Below are positions 7,324-15,819 of a stretch of DNA of 64,000 nt, piece by piece. The DNA is taken from the NCBI RefSeq assembly GCF_030269445.1, contig NZ_BSTJ01000008.1, positions 310,001 to 374,000 of the forward strand, read 5' to 3'. This stretch comes from Actinoallomurus iriomotensis. GTDB lineage: Bacteria; Actinomycetota; Actinomycetes; Streptosporangiales; Streptosporangiaceae. A program made the position numbers and the translations under genes. Position 1 is the stretch's first letter; each line of letters opens with the position of its first letter. The notes under the pieces are model-generated. The model had not been told where the DNA came from. It made no database searches and was given only the letters and a program-made list of their open reading frames with translations.

Positions 7324-9041
7324 GATCCCGCTCTCTGCCGGTCGTATATCTGCTCGACGAGCCGACCCCGCCGTTCCAGGATGACATTGCGCACGAGCTG
7401 TCCCTTGCTGCCCACCTCGTCGCCCTCGGGTTCGAGCAGGGCGCCGTCGAGGACCCGGGTGCTCGGCTTGGTGTTCTCACGGTTGTAGGCGTCCAGCAGC
7501 AGCCGCAGGTCGTCCTCGCCGAACGGTTCGGCGGCACGGCTGTCCGCCCAGACGAGCACGCACGGTGCGGACCGGTTGGCGCCGAACACGACGATGTCGC
7601 GCAACCGTCCCGCGCTGCGGGCCAGCAGGCTCGCGCGGATGCCGCTGGTGTCGACCCAGGTGCCGTTGGCCAGCTTGAAGTCGTCGGCGATCCGGCCGGT
7701 GAAGCGCAATCCGCGCTCCGGGCGGGCGGGATCGATGAGTTCGCCCGCGTCGCCCGAGCAGTACCAGCCGTCGGCGGTGAACGCCGCTCGGCTCTGCTCG
7801 GGCAGTCGCCAGTATCCGCCGGCGACGCATGGCCCGCGGACCAGGAGTTCGTGCTTTCCCGCGACGGGACGCAGTCCGATCTCGACACCGGGCAGCGGCG
7901 TCCCGATGCAGTCCGGGGCGACTCCGGGCGCGTGCACCATGGTCGCGCCGGGGCCCACCTCGGTCGAGCCCCATCCGGTCACTATGGGGACCGGGCGTCC
8001 GCGCACCGCCGCCGAGAGTTCCGACAGCCGGCGGAACACGCTCGGGTGCATGGCCGCGCCGGCGCTGAACATGACGTCGAGGCGGCCGAAGAACGCCGCG
8101 CGGAAGTCCGGATCGGCCTCCAGCACGGGCAGGAGTGCCGCGAACCCGGACGGAACCGCGCCGTGGAAGGTGGGCCGGTGACGGCGGAGGTTCCGGATCG
8201 TGACGTCGAGGCGGTCCGGCCGGCCCGCGGCCTCGTCGATGTGCAGTGTTCCGCCCTGGGACAGCACGAGGTTGACGTTGGCGTTGCCGCCGAAGGCGTG
8301 GTTCCACGGCAGCCAGTCGACCAGTACCGGGCGGTGGCCGGTCAGGAAGGGCCAGACGTCGAGCGTCATCTGGATGTTCGTCGTCATCATCGACTGGGTG
8401 TAGGCCACCGGCTTCGGCCGACCGGTCGAACCGGAGGTGAGGAGGATCTTCGTCGGGGCCGTGGGGTCGATGTTCTCGGGCGCCGGCCGTGCAGCGTCGT
8501 CGGGAATCGCGCACCGCAGTTCCCGGACGGCCGGGCGGCCGACGAGCATGCGGGCCGGTGCGCCGGCGGGCAGGGCCTCCGCCAGGACCGCCGCGTGGGC
8601 CGAGTCGGCCGCCCAGACCAGTGCCGGTTCGAGCAGGGCGAGGAGATCGGCCAGCTTGCCTCGGTCGGCCGAGGCCCCGGCGTACTGCGGTGCGACGGGC
8701 ACGGCTACGGCGCCGGCCAGCATCGTGGCCAGCCCCATGGCCATGTGCTCGACGGAGTTCGGACCCAGCACTACCACGCGGTCCCCGCGCCGCAGACCGC
8801 GCTGGACCAGCGCCGCGGCGACCCGGCTCACGTCCTCCCACGCCTGAGCGTAGGACCAGGCCGTCCGGTCCGCGCCCGTGGCCACCGTGAGCAAGGCGGC
8901 GTCCGGTGTCTCGGCGCCGAATCGGCGCAACCAGTGCAGGACGGTCGGCGTCGCCGTACCCGCCGGAATCCGGGACCGCAGCACGAGCATGCCGTCCGGC
9001 TCGCGGCGGCAGTCGACCGCGGGCGTTGCGAACATGCTCAT
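7320..9041 (-). CDS. acyl-CoA synthetase, feruloyl-CoA-synthase-like
   Basis: A 573-residue ANL-superfamily ligase that would adenylate a carboxylic acid and transfer it to CoA. Motifs: LLTSGSTGRPKPV (ATP/phosphate loop), LVDWLPWNHAFGGNANVNLVL, TGWGSTEVGPGATM and the hinge region FTGRIADDFKLANGTWVDTSGIR. The WLPWNHTFGG and AEDFKLSSGTWV types of sequence are characteristic of feruloyl-CoA synthases. The usual C-terminal lysine region is atypical, ending GSKGQLVRNVILERRG. It overlaps its neighbours by four bases on each side. The likely substrate is a hydroxycinnamate or phenylpropenoate; this is inferred from similarity and context. Confidence 0.85.
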   Translation of the reverse strand: MSMFATPAVDCRREPDGMLVLRSRIPAGTATPTVLHWLRRFGAETPDAALLTVATGADRTAWSYAQAWEDVSRVAAALVQRGLRRGDRVVVLGPNSVEHMAMGLATMLAGAVAVPVAPQYAGASADRGKLADLLALLEPALVWAADSAHAAVLAEALPAGAPARMLVGRPAVRELRCAIPDDAARPAPENIDPTAPTKILLTSGSTGRPKPVAYTQSMMTTNIQMTLDVWPFLTGHRPVLVDWLPWNHAFGGNANVNLVLSQGGTLHIDEAAGRPDRLDVTIRNLRRHRPTFHGAVPSGFAALLPVLEADPDFRAAFFGRLDVMFSAGAAMHPSVFRRLSELSAAVRGRPVPIVTGWGSTEVGPGATMVHAPGVAPDCIGTPLPGVEIGLRPVAGKHELLVRGPCVAGGYWRLPEQSRAAFTADGWYCSGDAGELIDPARPERGLRFTGRIADDFKLANGTWVDTSGIRASLLARSAGRLRDIVVFGANRSAPCVLVWADSRAAEPFGEDDLRLLLDAYNRENTKPSTRVLDGALLEPEGDEVGSKGQLVRNVILERRGRLVEQIYDRQRAGS

Positions 9042-9997
9042 GCGCGGGGCTCCGCGCCGCGGTGAAGGGAGTGCAGCAGCGCGAGCACATCAACGGCGGC
9101 CGCGTCCCTGGCGGCGAGGACGTCGCCGATCGGCCGGCCGTCGAGGACCTCGTCCCCGGCCGCGATCAGCCGGGCCCGGGCGTCCTCGTCGAGCTGCGGT
9201 GTGCCCAGGTCGGACCACCACCCCTCGATGGTGTCCGCGAACGAGCGCATCGCGCCACGCATCCCGTCGGGACCGCCGGCCAGCGCAAGCGACATGAGTG
9301 GGCCGCCGATCAGGAACCGCGGGGTTATGCCGTGCACCACGGCGTCCTCGATGCCGCTCGCGTCCACGACGCCCTCGGCGAGCAGGTACGTCACTTCCCT
9401 CAGCATCGCGAAGGTCAGCCGGTTGGTGAGGTAGCCGGGGATCTCGCGGTGCAGCAGCACCGGGCGCTTGCCCAGGTCGGTGAGGTGGGCGAGCACCGCG
9501 GTGACGACGGTGGGCGAGGTCGCCTTGCCCGCCAGGACCTCCACAAGTGGGAGCGCGTAGACCGGACTCTGCGGATGGGCGACGACCAGACGCTCTGGGT
9601 GGTCCATGCGGGTCTGCAGGTCCGACGGCATGAGGCCACCGCTGCTCGACAGGATCGGGACCTCGGGCGCGACCGCGGCCTCGATGCTTCGGTACGCGCC
9701 CTGCTTGGCCTCGACGGACTCGGGGACGTTCTCGTGCACCAGGGTCGCGGCACCGAGACCGGCGGTCGGGACCAGCCGGAGCAGGTCCAGGGGCGCCGAC
9801 ATGGGCGCGTCGGGCACGGTGCGACGGACCGAGGGCCACACGCCCTCAAGGTACGACGTCAGCCTCCCCAGCGCGGCGGGTGCCGGATCCACCACCAGCA
9901 CCGAGCGGCGGCGGGCGAGATAAGTGGCGGCCCATCCGCCGCCGATCGTCCCAGCGCCCACCAGGCCGATCGGTTCGTCGCTCCAGTCGTTGGGCAT
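9038..9997 (-). CDS. 3-hydroxyacyl-CoA dehydrogenase family protein
   Basis: A 319-residue NAD-dependent dehydrogenase. The Rossmann loop is GLVGAGTIGGGWA at residues 11-23, and the catalytic His is likely His141 in VVAHPQSPVYALPLVEV, where most family members have GHPFNPP. The C-terminal helical domain begins at GYLTNRL. It resembles the carnitine dehydrogenase and lambda-crystallin branch as much as FadB. It lies between the aldehyde dehydrogenase and the CoA ligase with a four-base overlap to the latter. It could oxidise the 3-hydroxy-3-arylpropionyl-CoA made by ligase and hydratase. Confidence 0.85.
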   Translation of the reverse strand: MPNDWSDEPIGLVGAGTIGGGWAATYLARRRSVLVVDPAPAALGRLTSYLEGVWPSVRRTVPDAPMSAPLDLLRLVPTAGLGAATLVHENVPESVEAKQGAYRSIEAAVAPEVPILSSSGGLMPSDLQTRMDHPERLVVAHPQSPVYALPLVEVLAGKATSPTVVTAVLAHLTDLGKRPVLLHREIPGYLTNRLTFAMLREVTYLLAEGVVDASGIEDAVVHGITPRFLIGGPLMSLALAGGPDGMRGAMRSFADTIEGWWSDLGTPQLDEDARARLIAAGDEVLDGRPIGDVLAARDAAAVDVLALLHSLHRGAEPRA

Positions 9998-10032
9998 GCC
10001 TGACCTCCCTGTCAGTGTCGTCGCGTGCCGGG

Positions 10033-11517
10033 TCAGGAGGCGTCTTCGCGCAGCGAGTCCATATCCGGAACCGGACCGGAGCGGGTGAGCAGCGCCTTGC
10101 GGCGGAGGAAGCGCAACATGCCGTTGGGCCCCATGCGCGAGCCGCCCAACCCGGAGAGGTTGTAGGAGGTCTTCTCGACGTCGCGCATGATGGTGATGGT
10201 CAGCGAGGTGTCCATCAGGCTGACGGCGCCGGCGTTGACGCGCCGCCCTATCGCCCTGGCCTCGTCCTCGTCACCGGCGAACACCGCGGCGGACAGACCG
10301 TAGTCGCTGTCGTTGGCGAGCCGGACCGCCTCATCGATGTGGTCGTAGGCCTGCACGGGGACGACGGGTCCGAACGTCTCCTCGCGCATGATCTTCATGT
10401 CGTGGTCGACGCCCGTCAGGACCGTCGCGTGCATGTAACGACCGCCGTCGAGCGTCTCGCTGCGGCCGCCGCAGTGCAGGATGGCGCCACGGGCCAGCGC
10501 GTCGGCCAGATGGGCGTCGACGATGTCGGCCTGCCTGCCGAGGATGAAGGGGCCGATATGGCCCCGGTCGACGTCCGGGTAGTTCAGCTCGAGCCGCCGG
10601 GCCTGGCTGGTCAGCTCCTCGACGAAGGCGTCGTGCACGGACCGGTCGACGTATACGCGCTCGGTCGCGAAGCACACCTGCCCCGTGTTGTGCACAGCGC
10701 CCTTGAGGACCGCGGCCGCGGCCTGCCGCAGGTCCGCCGAGGCGGTGACGATCGCCGCGTCCTTGCCGCCGAGTTCGAGGAACGCCGGAATGAAGCGGCG
10801 GGCACAAGTCTGCGCCAGTGCGCGACCGGTGGAGACGCTGCCGGTGAAACACAGCGCGTCCACCTCCTCGACGATGGACCGGCCCGTATCGGGTCCACCC
10901 GTCACGAAGTGCAGCACGGCGGCCAGGTCGGGCACCTCGGCGATGCTGGCGGCAACCGGCTCGACGAAGCGGGGTGCCACCTCGCTCGGCTTGACGATCA
11001 CCGCACAGCCCGCGAGCAACGCGGGCACGGCGTCGAGCGTCGAGAGCAGGAACGGATGGTTCCACGGGCTGATCACACCGAGCAGGCCGTACGGGTCGAA
11101 CTCGGTGTCGTAGCGCACCGTGGCGGACGTGCTCGAAATGCCGTGCAGCCGAGCGCGCTCGAGGATCGTGGGTGCGGCGTCACACCATCCGCGGATCGAG
11201 GCCGCGACCATGTACGGCACCTCGTGAGACACCCGGCTGCGGCCGGTGTCGACCGTCTCGGCGTCCCCGATCGCCTTGGCGTTCGCCTCGATGGCGTCCG
11301 CCCAGCGGCGCAACACGGCCGCCCGGTGGCCGATCCCGGCCGCGGTCCACGCGGGCTGGGCCTTGCGGAGGCCGGCACAGCGTTCGGCGATCTCGGTCCG
11401 GTTGGGTGGATGGATCAGGTAGTCGACGCGCCCCGTTCGGGGATTGCGGACGGGCAGTGCGCCATCGGCCGTCATGGCCTCGACGTCATGGCTGCCCGGA
11501 AGCTGGGTTGATGTCAC
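10033..11517 (-). CDS. NAD(P)-dependent aldehyde dehydrogenase
   Basis: A 494-residue ALDH-superfamily enzyme oxidising an aldehyde to an acid. Key residues are visible: Asn154 in SPWNHPF, Glu248 in FLELGGKD and the nucleophile Cys282 in NTGQVCFATER; EETFGPVVPV follows later. The GTG at 11517 overlaps the stop of the MhpC-like gene (GTGA), which sets the start; the frame is open to 11586. In this operon the substrate could be a semialdehyde from meta-cleavage or an aryl aldehyde (vanillin-like) released from a cinnamate side chain. Confidence 0.88.
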   Translation of the reverse strand: MTSTQLPGSHDVEAMTADGALPVRNPRTGRVDYLIHPPNRTEIAERCAGLRKAQPAWTAAGIGHRAAVLRRWADAIEANAKAIGDAETVDTGRSRVSHEVPYMVAASIRGWCDAAPTILERARLHGISSTSATVRYDTEFDPYGLLGVISPWNHPFLLSTLDAVPALLAGCAVIVKPSEVAPRFVEPVAASIAEVPDLAAVLHFVTGGPDTGRSIVEEVDALCFTGSVSTGRALAQTCARRFIPAFLELGGKDAAIVTASADLRQAAAAVLKGAVHNTGQVCFATERVYVDRSVHDAFVEELTSQARRLELNYPDVDRGHIGPFILGRQADIVDAHLADALARGAILHCGGRSETLDGGRYMHATVLTGVDHDMKIMREETFGPVVPVQAYDHIDEAVRLANDSDYGLSAAVFAGDEDEARAIGRRVNAGAVSLMDTSLTITIMRDVEKTSYNLSGLGGSRMGPNGMLRFLRRKALLTRSGPVPDMDSLREDAS

Positions 11518-12413
11518 AGAAACGCGTCCTCTCGCTGCCCGAGGAAGTCCAGGACGAGCTCGTTGAACCGACGATGCCGCTCCCACTGTGGCCAGTGCCC
11601 CGCGCCATCGACCAGCTCGAAGCGCCCGTTCGGGAGCTTGTCCGCCATGCGCAGCCCGACGGCGGCCGGCCCCGAGGGGTCGTCACTGGTCCAGACCACG
11701 AGCGTGGGCACGGTGATGGCGGCCAGTTCGTCGTCGGTGATCATGTTGCGCGCCCGGACGTCTCCGTCCTGCAGGCACATGATGTTCCGCATCGACTCGG
11801 CGAACGGCGGCTGGGCGTAGATGGTCCGCCGGACGTCGACCAGCTCCTGAGTGACACTCGCCGGGTCGGCCATCAGCCAGCTCACGCGGGCGCGGATGCG
11901 CTCGTCACTCGGGTCGTCGGCGGCGCCCTGGGACAGCGTGCGGATCCGCTCCCGGACAGCCGGGTCGGACAGCGCACCACCAGGGGTGTTCAACACCATC
12001 CGGCCCACTCGCTCCGGGTGCGCGTACGCGGCCTTCACCGCGACCCAGCCACCGAGCGACTCTCCGTTCAGATGTGCCCGTTCCACACCGAGCGCGTCGA
12101 GAAGGCTCATGAGGTGGGCGACGTAGTCCGGCAGTTCGAGCGGCCGAGTCGCCGGGGTGGTCAGCCCGTGCCCCGGGTAGTCGTAGGCGATCACGCGGTA
12201 CCGCGCGGCGAGGGCGGGGATGTTGCGGGCGTAGGCCTCCAGATGCCCGCCGACGCCGTGCAGCAGGACCACGGTCTCCGGTCCCGTGCCGGCCTCCAGC
12301 ACACGGGTGTTCCACTCGTCGACCTGCACGTGTCGGATCGTCAGGTCCTGCCCGATCAGCGCGGTCCAGATGCTCGGCTCGTCGGTGACGGGGGCGGGAA
12401 TGGGGACGGTCAC
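11514..12413 (-). CDS. mhpC: MhpC-like meta-cleavage product hydrolase
   Basis: A 299-residue alpha/beta hydrolase. Landmarks: LLHGVGGH (oxyanion loop), AYDYPGHGLT, the nucleophile Ser119 in LNGESLGGW, an acid in VWTSDDPSGP and His in DGAGHWPQWE. The size and the GESLGG elbow fit C-C bond hydrolases acting on 2-hydroxy-6-oxo-dienoates. GTG at 12413 overlaps the stop of the extradiol dioxygenase gene (GTGA), which strongly supports the assignment to the next step after ring cleavage. It would cleave the ring-fission product to 2-hydroxypenta-2,4-dienoate and an acid such as succinate. Confidence 0.85.
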   Translation of the reverse strand: MTVPIPAPVTDEPSIWTALIGQDLTIRHVQVDEWNTRVLEAGTGPETVVLLHGVGGHLEAYARNIPALAARYRVIAYDYPGHGLTTPATRPLELPDYVAHLMSLLDALGVERAHLNGESLGGWVAVKAAYAHPERVGRMVLNTPGGALSDPAVRERIRTLSQGAADDPSDERIRARVSWLMADPASVTQELVDVRRTIYAQPPFAESMRNIMCLQDGDVRARNMITDDELAAITVPTLVVWTSDDPSGPAAVGLRMADKLPNGRFELVDGAGHWPQWERHRRFNELVLDFLGQREDAFL

Positions 12414-13354
12414 GCGTTCCTCCGGGTCTCTGCGGTGGTGATGCCGAAGCCGGCGATCCATTCCGGGATCGGGCGGTAGAAGCTGCCGCGCATGGCGTAG
12501 GGACCGGCGGTGGCCAGGGCCGCGTAGCAGGCCAGCCAGGTGCGAACTTCGTGGGCGGAGTTGCCCGCCTCGGCGGTGATCCAGGTGTTGGTCCAGGTGT
12601 CGGTGGTGGTGAGGCGCCCCTCGGCCAGCAGGTCCAAGAACGCGCGGTCCCAGTCCGGGTTCAGTCGCGGCCCCGGCTCCCCAGCCGCGACGGCCAGCCC
12701 GGCGTCACGGACCCGGGCCTCGCGCCCGGCCCGCTCTTCGGGTGTCGGATGCCGGCCGGCGATCAGCCGGGCGGCGACCTCGGGCGGCGCGCCCTCCAGC
12801 GTGGGCAGCGGCGGATCGTGGGAGAGACCGCCGGAGCCGAGCAGCAACACCCGGCGGTCGAGCGCGAGCAGGGCTCGGCCCAGTGCCTCGCCGAGCCGGC
12901 GGGTGCGCCGTACGGGGCCGAACGGCACCGCCACGGAGTTGATGAAGACCGGCACCGCCGCAACGGCGTCGATCGCTCCGAACAACAACTCCAGGGGCTG
13001 GGCGAAGCCGTGGTCGACGACCATCCGCTCGGACATGGCCAGGTCGATGCCCGCGGCCAGGACCTCCCGGACGACGTGCCGTGCGGCTTCCCGGTCGACC
13101 GCGAGCGGTCCCCGCGCCGTCCCGTAGTCGCCGACGGACTCGGCCGCGGTGCCCACGCAGAACGGCGGCATCAGGTCGTAGAACATGCCGTTGTAGTGGT
13201 CCGGTGCGACCACGACGACCAGATCGGGCCGGAAGTCCGCGGCGAAGGCCCGGGCCTGCGCGAACGCCGCGTCGACCGCGGCCCGGGCGTCGCCGCGTGG
13301 CTCAACGGTACGCATGAGCGGCGAGTGCGACGCGGTGACGACGGCCAGCGGCAT
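12410..13354 (-). CDS. mhpB: MhpB-type 2,3-dihydroxyphenylpropionate 1,2-dioxygenase
   Basis: A 314-residue class III (LigB-fold) extradiol dioxygenase, the same length as E. coli MhpB. It would open the ring of 3-(2,3-dihydroxyphenyl)propionate or the cinnamate analogue using Fe(II) and O2. VTASHSPLM at the N-terminus and APDHYNGMFYDLMPPFC match the family. MVVDHGF puts a His at residue 115 and GGLSHD puts one at residue 179, the same numbers as the two catalytic histidines described for E. coli MhpB. ATG at 13354 has GAGGAGG five bases upstream. It is the first gene of the leftward operon, divergent from the LysR gene. Confidence 0.93.
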   Translation of the reverse strand: MPLAVVTASHSPLMRTVEPRGDARAAVDAAFAQARAFAADFRPDLVVVVAPDHYNGMFYDLMPPFCVGTAAESVGDYGTARGPLAVDREAARHVVREVLAAGIDLAMSERMVVDHGFAQPLELLFGAIDAVAAVPVFINSVAVPFGPVRRTRRLGEALGRALLALDRRVLLLGSGGLSHDPPLPTLEGAPPEVAARLIAGRHPTPEERAGREARVRDAGLAVAAGEPGPRLNPDWDRAFLDLLAEGRLTTTDTWTNTWITAEAGNSAHEVRTWLACYAALATAGPYAMRGSFYRPIPEWIAGFGITTAETRRNA

Positions 13355-13403
13355 CGGGACCTCCTCGATGGCGGGGATGCGCCGAACGCTACGACTACCC
13401 GGC

Positions 13404-13419
13404 CATATAGGTCTATGTG
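13404..13419. promoter_or_regulatory. LysR-type operator candidate, mhpB/lysR intergenic region
   Basis: CATATAG-GT-CTATGTG is an inverted repeat with an ATAG-N2-CTAT core, placed between the divergent mhpB (start 13354) and lysR (start 13452) genes. The same ATAG-N2-CTAT core recurs at 14427-14436 in front of the transporter operon. A shared palindrome at both promoters of the locus fits autoregulated control by the LysR protein. Confidence 0.65.
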
Positions 13420-13436
13420 AAAGTTTGGCATCAGGA

Positions 13437-13442
13437 CTTAGC
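13437..13442 (+). promoter_or_regulatory. probable -10 element of a leaderless lysR transcript
   Basis: CTTAGC lies nine bases before the ATG at 13452, and there is no ribosome binding site. The identical hexamer with the identical nine-base gap precedes the ATG at 14464. This spacing suggests transcription starting at or next to the start codon. Confidence 0.45.
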
Positions 13443-13451
13443 ATTTCGGCT

Positions 13452-14393
13452 ATGAGTTCGCCGACGGCGCCGGACAACCGGATCTCCCTGCACAAACTCG
13501 AGGTGTTCTGCAGCGTGGTGGAGCGAGGTGGTGTCCGCCTTGCCGCGGAGGATCTGTTCGTCTCCCAGCCGGTGGTCAGTGCCCACCTGCGCTCGCTGGA
13601 GGAACGCCTGAAGGTCAAGCTCTTCCAACGCGACGGCCGGGGCATGAAGCTGACCGAGGCCGGTGCCGAGGTGCACCAGTGGGCCACCGAGGTGTTGCGG
13701 GGGCGCACCGAACTCGACCGGAGTCTGCGCGACATCTCCCGCGGGGTGGTCGGGCGGGCTTCGATCGCGTCGAGCATGTCCGTGGGCAACTACGTGCTGC
13801 CGCAGATCCTGGTGGACTTCCGTCGCGCACATCCACAGGCGTCGATCTCGCTGAACCAGTCGACCGTGGAGATCGCCCTGGAGCGCACGCTCGACGGCCG
13901 CTCCGACTTTGCGGTCGTCGCCACGGACGCCGTGCTCGACGCCAACTCCTTTGAGTCCGAACTGATCGCTCGGCCGCCGTTCTGCCTGGTCGCGGCGCCC
14001 GATGATGAGCAGGTCGGCGACTCGGCGACGGTCGCCGAGTTGACCGCGCTTCCGTTCGTCTGCCCGCCGTCCGGCGCGGCGATTCGCCGCAGCCAAGACT
14101 CGGCGTTGGCCTCTCTCGGGGTCGTGGACCGGCGGGTGGAGATCGAACTCGGCAGCGCCGAGTCCATGAAGGTGGCCGTACAGGGCGGACTCGGCGTGGC
14201 GCTGCTCTGGCGAGAATCCGTGCGTCGCGAACTGGAAGCGGGCCTCCTGCGCGAGGTGCGAATCACCGGGCACACGCTGTACGACAAGCTCTACCTGGTG
14301 CGGCGTCGCGGCAAGAGGCTCACCGCTCTCCAGTCGACGCTGACCACCGTGCTTCTGGATGGCATCCGGGAGCTGCTGGACCAGGAGAGATAG
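13452..14393 (+). CDS. LysR-family transcriptional regulator
   Basis: A 313-residue regulator. The N-terminal winged helix-turn-helix spans about residues 10-70 with LHKLEVFCSVVERGGVRLAAEDLFVSQPVVSAHL and LFQRDGRGMKLTEAG. The remaining ~240 residues form the effector-binding domain of periplasmic-binding fold, starting at GRASIASSMSVGNYVLP. I start at ATG 13452, where the domain begins; the frame is open back to 13314 but that would read through the mhpB promoter. It sits between two catabolic operons that share an operator-like palindrome, so it probably responds to an aromatic acid or ring-cleavage product. Confidence 0.9.
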   Translation: MSSPTAPDNRISLHKLEVFCSVVERGGVRLAAEDLFVSQPVVSAHLRSLEERLKVKLFQRDGRGMKLTEAGAEVHQWATEVLRGRTELDRSLRDISRGVVGRASIASSMSVGNYVLPQILVDFRRAHPQASISLNQSTVEIALERTLDGRSDFAVVATDAVLDANSFESELIARPPFCLVAAPDDEQVGDSATVAELTALPFVCPPSGAAIRRSQDSALASLGVVDRRVEIELGSAESMKVAVQGGLGVALLWRESVRRELEAGLLREVRITGHTLYDKLYLVRRRGKRLTALQSTLTTVLLDGIRELLDQER

Positions 14394-14425
14394 CTTTTTG
14401 ACTCAGTGAAGTCGCCGAAAATCGT

Positions 14426-14454
14426 CATAGTGCTATTGCTGGGTCCGGCTTAGC
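14426..14454 (+). promoter_or_regulatory. operator and -10 region of the transporter operon
   Basis: CATAG-TG-CTATTG (14426-14438) repeats the ATAG-N2-CTAT core seen upstream of lysR. It is followed by CTTAGC at 14449-14454, nine bases before the ATG at 14464, the same arrangement as at lysR. This makes the MHS transporter operon a likely second target of the LysR protein. Confidence 0.6.
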
Positions 14455-14463
14455 TTCCTCTGC

Positions 14464-15819
14464 ATGACCGACCTCACTCCCTCCACGCCGGCTACCGCCG
14501 ACCGGCCGGGTGCCCCAGCGGCCGCGCAGCCCCCCAGATGGGAGCGGCTGATCTCCGTTGCCGTGCTGGCCCAGGCCGTCGAGTACTTCGACTTCTTCGT
14601 CTACGCCACGGCATCCGCCATCTTTCTCGGCCCATTGTTCTTCTCCGGGCTTGGTGACACCGCCGCCACGCTCGCGTCGTTCTCCACCCTCGCCGTCGGG
14701 TTCGTCGCCCGCCCGGTCGGCGGCGCCGTCGCGGGGCACATCGGTGATCGGTACGGCCGCAAACCGGTGCTCGTCGCATCAACGGTGGTGATGGGCGTGG
14801 CCACCTTCCTGATGGGCCTGCTGCCCACGGCGGCGGCGATCGGCTGGGTCGGAGCAGTGCTGCTCGTGCTCCTGCGCCTGCTGCAGGGCTTCGCGCTCGG
14901 CGGCCAGTGGGGCGGTGCGTCGCTGTTGCTCACCGAGAGCGCGCCGGCCGGTCGGCGCGGGTTCTTCGGCAGCTTCGTGCAGGTCGGCGCGCAACTGGGA
15001 CTGATGGGCGGGATCAGCGCGTTCCTCGTGCTCTCGTTCGTCCTCTCGGACGAGCAGATGCTGGCGTGGGGGTGGCGGATTCCGTTCCTGTCCGGCCTGG
15101 TCATGATCGCCATCGGGCTCTACATCCACCACGCGGTGGAGGACACGCCCAAGTTCAAGGAGCTGCAGGCGGCTCGCCCGGAGCCGAACGTGGCGGAGCA
15201 GCAGCCGCTGGCGAAGGTGCTGCGCGAACACTGGCGGACCATCCTGCTCGCGGGCGGCGCGTTCGTGCTGCCGAACGCCGTCGCCTTCATCATCGTGTCG
15301 GGCATCCTCGACTACGGCGTCAAGTCGTTGCACCTGGCGCGGACTCCGTTGCTCGGGGCGATCCTGGCCGCCTGCATCGCGCCGTTGATCTTCCTGCCGT
15401 ACTTCGCGCACCTGTCCGACCGGTTGGGGCGGCCGAAACTGTTCATCATCGGGGCCGCGGGTGTCGCGGTCTGGGGCTGGCCGATGTTCGCGATGATCGA
15501 CACCGGCAATCTGTGGCTGATCTTCGTCGCGTTGTTCGTCTGCTTCACCGTCCACTCGCTGATGTTCGGCCCTCAGGTGGCGCTCTACTCCGAGCTGTTC
15601 AGCACGGACGTCCGCTTCTCTGGAGCGTCGCTGGGTTACCAGGTCGGGTCGGTCTTCGGTGGCGGGCTCGCGCCGCTGATCACCGCCGCCCTGCTCGACG
15701 CGACAAAGGCCGGCTGGTCCGTCGCCGCGTACATGACGGTGCTCGGGGTGATCAGTCTGTTGTCCATTACGGTCCTGCGCAGGCGCGCGAACTCGGCGAG
15801 CCGCCGGGAGCTCACATGA
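14464..15819 (+). CDS. MHS-family (metabolite:H+ symporter) MFS transporter
   Basis: A 451-residue, 12-helix inner-membrane carrier. The motif EYFDFFVYATASAIFLGPLFF in helix 1, GHIGDRYGRKPVLV in the 2-3 loop and LLQGFALGGQWGGA in helix 4 place it in the MHS branch (ShiA, ProP, PcaT-like) rather than the AAHS branch used by E. coli MhpT. It probably imports the aromatic acid degraded by the adjacent genes. It is the first gene of a three-gene rightward operon and overlaps the amidohydrolase gene by four bases (ATGA). Confidence 0.9.
   Translation: MTDLTPSTPATADRPGAPAAAQPPRWERLISVAVLAQAVEYFDFFVYATASAIFLGPLFFSGLGDTAATLASFSTLAVGFVARPVGGAVAGHIGDRYGRKPVLVASTVVMGVATFLMGLLPTAAAIGWVGAVLLVLLRLLQGFALGGQWGGASLLLTESAPAGRRGFFGSFVQVGAQLGLMGGISAFLVLSFVLSDEQMLAWGWRIPFLSGLVMIAIGLYIHHAVEDTPKFKELQAARPEPNVAEQQPLAKVLREHWRTILLAGGAFVLPNAVAFIIVSGILDYGVKSLHLARTPLLGAILAACIAPLIFLPYFAHLSDRLGRPKLFIIGAAGVAVWGWPMFAMIDTGNLWLIFVALFVCFTVHSLMFGPQVALYSELFSTDVRFSGASLGYQVGSVFGGGLAPLITAALLDATKAGWSVAAYMTVLGVISLLSITVLRRRANSASRRELT

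Noticed and set aside
7305-9065. 586-codon rightward frame opposite the CoA ligase
   Set aside because: Antisense to the ligase with a complete set of ANL motifs; no motifs of its own.
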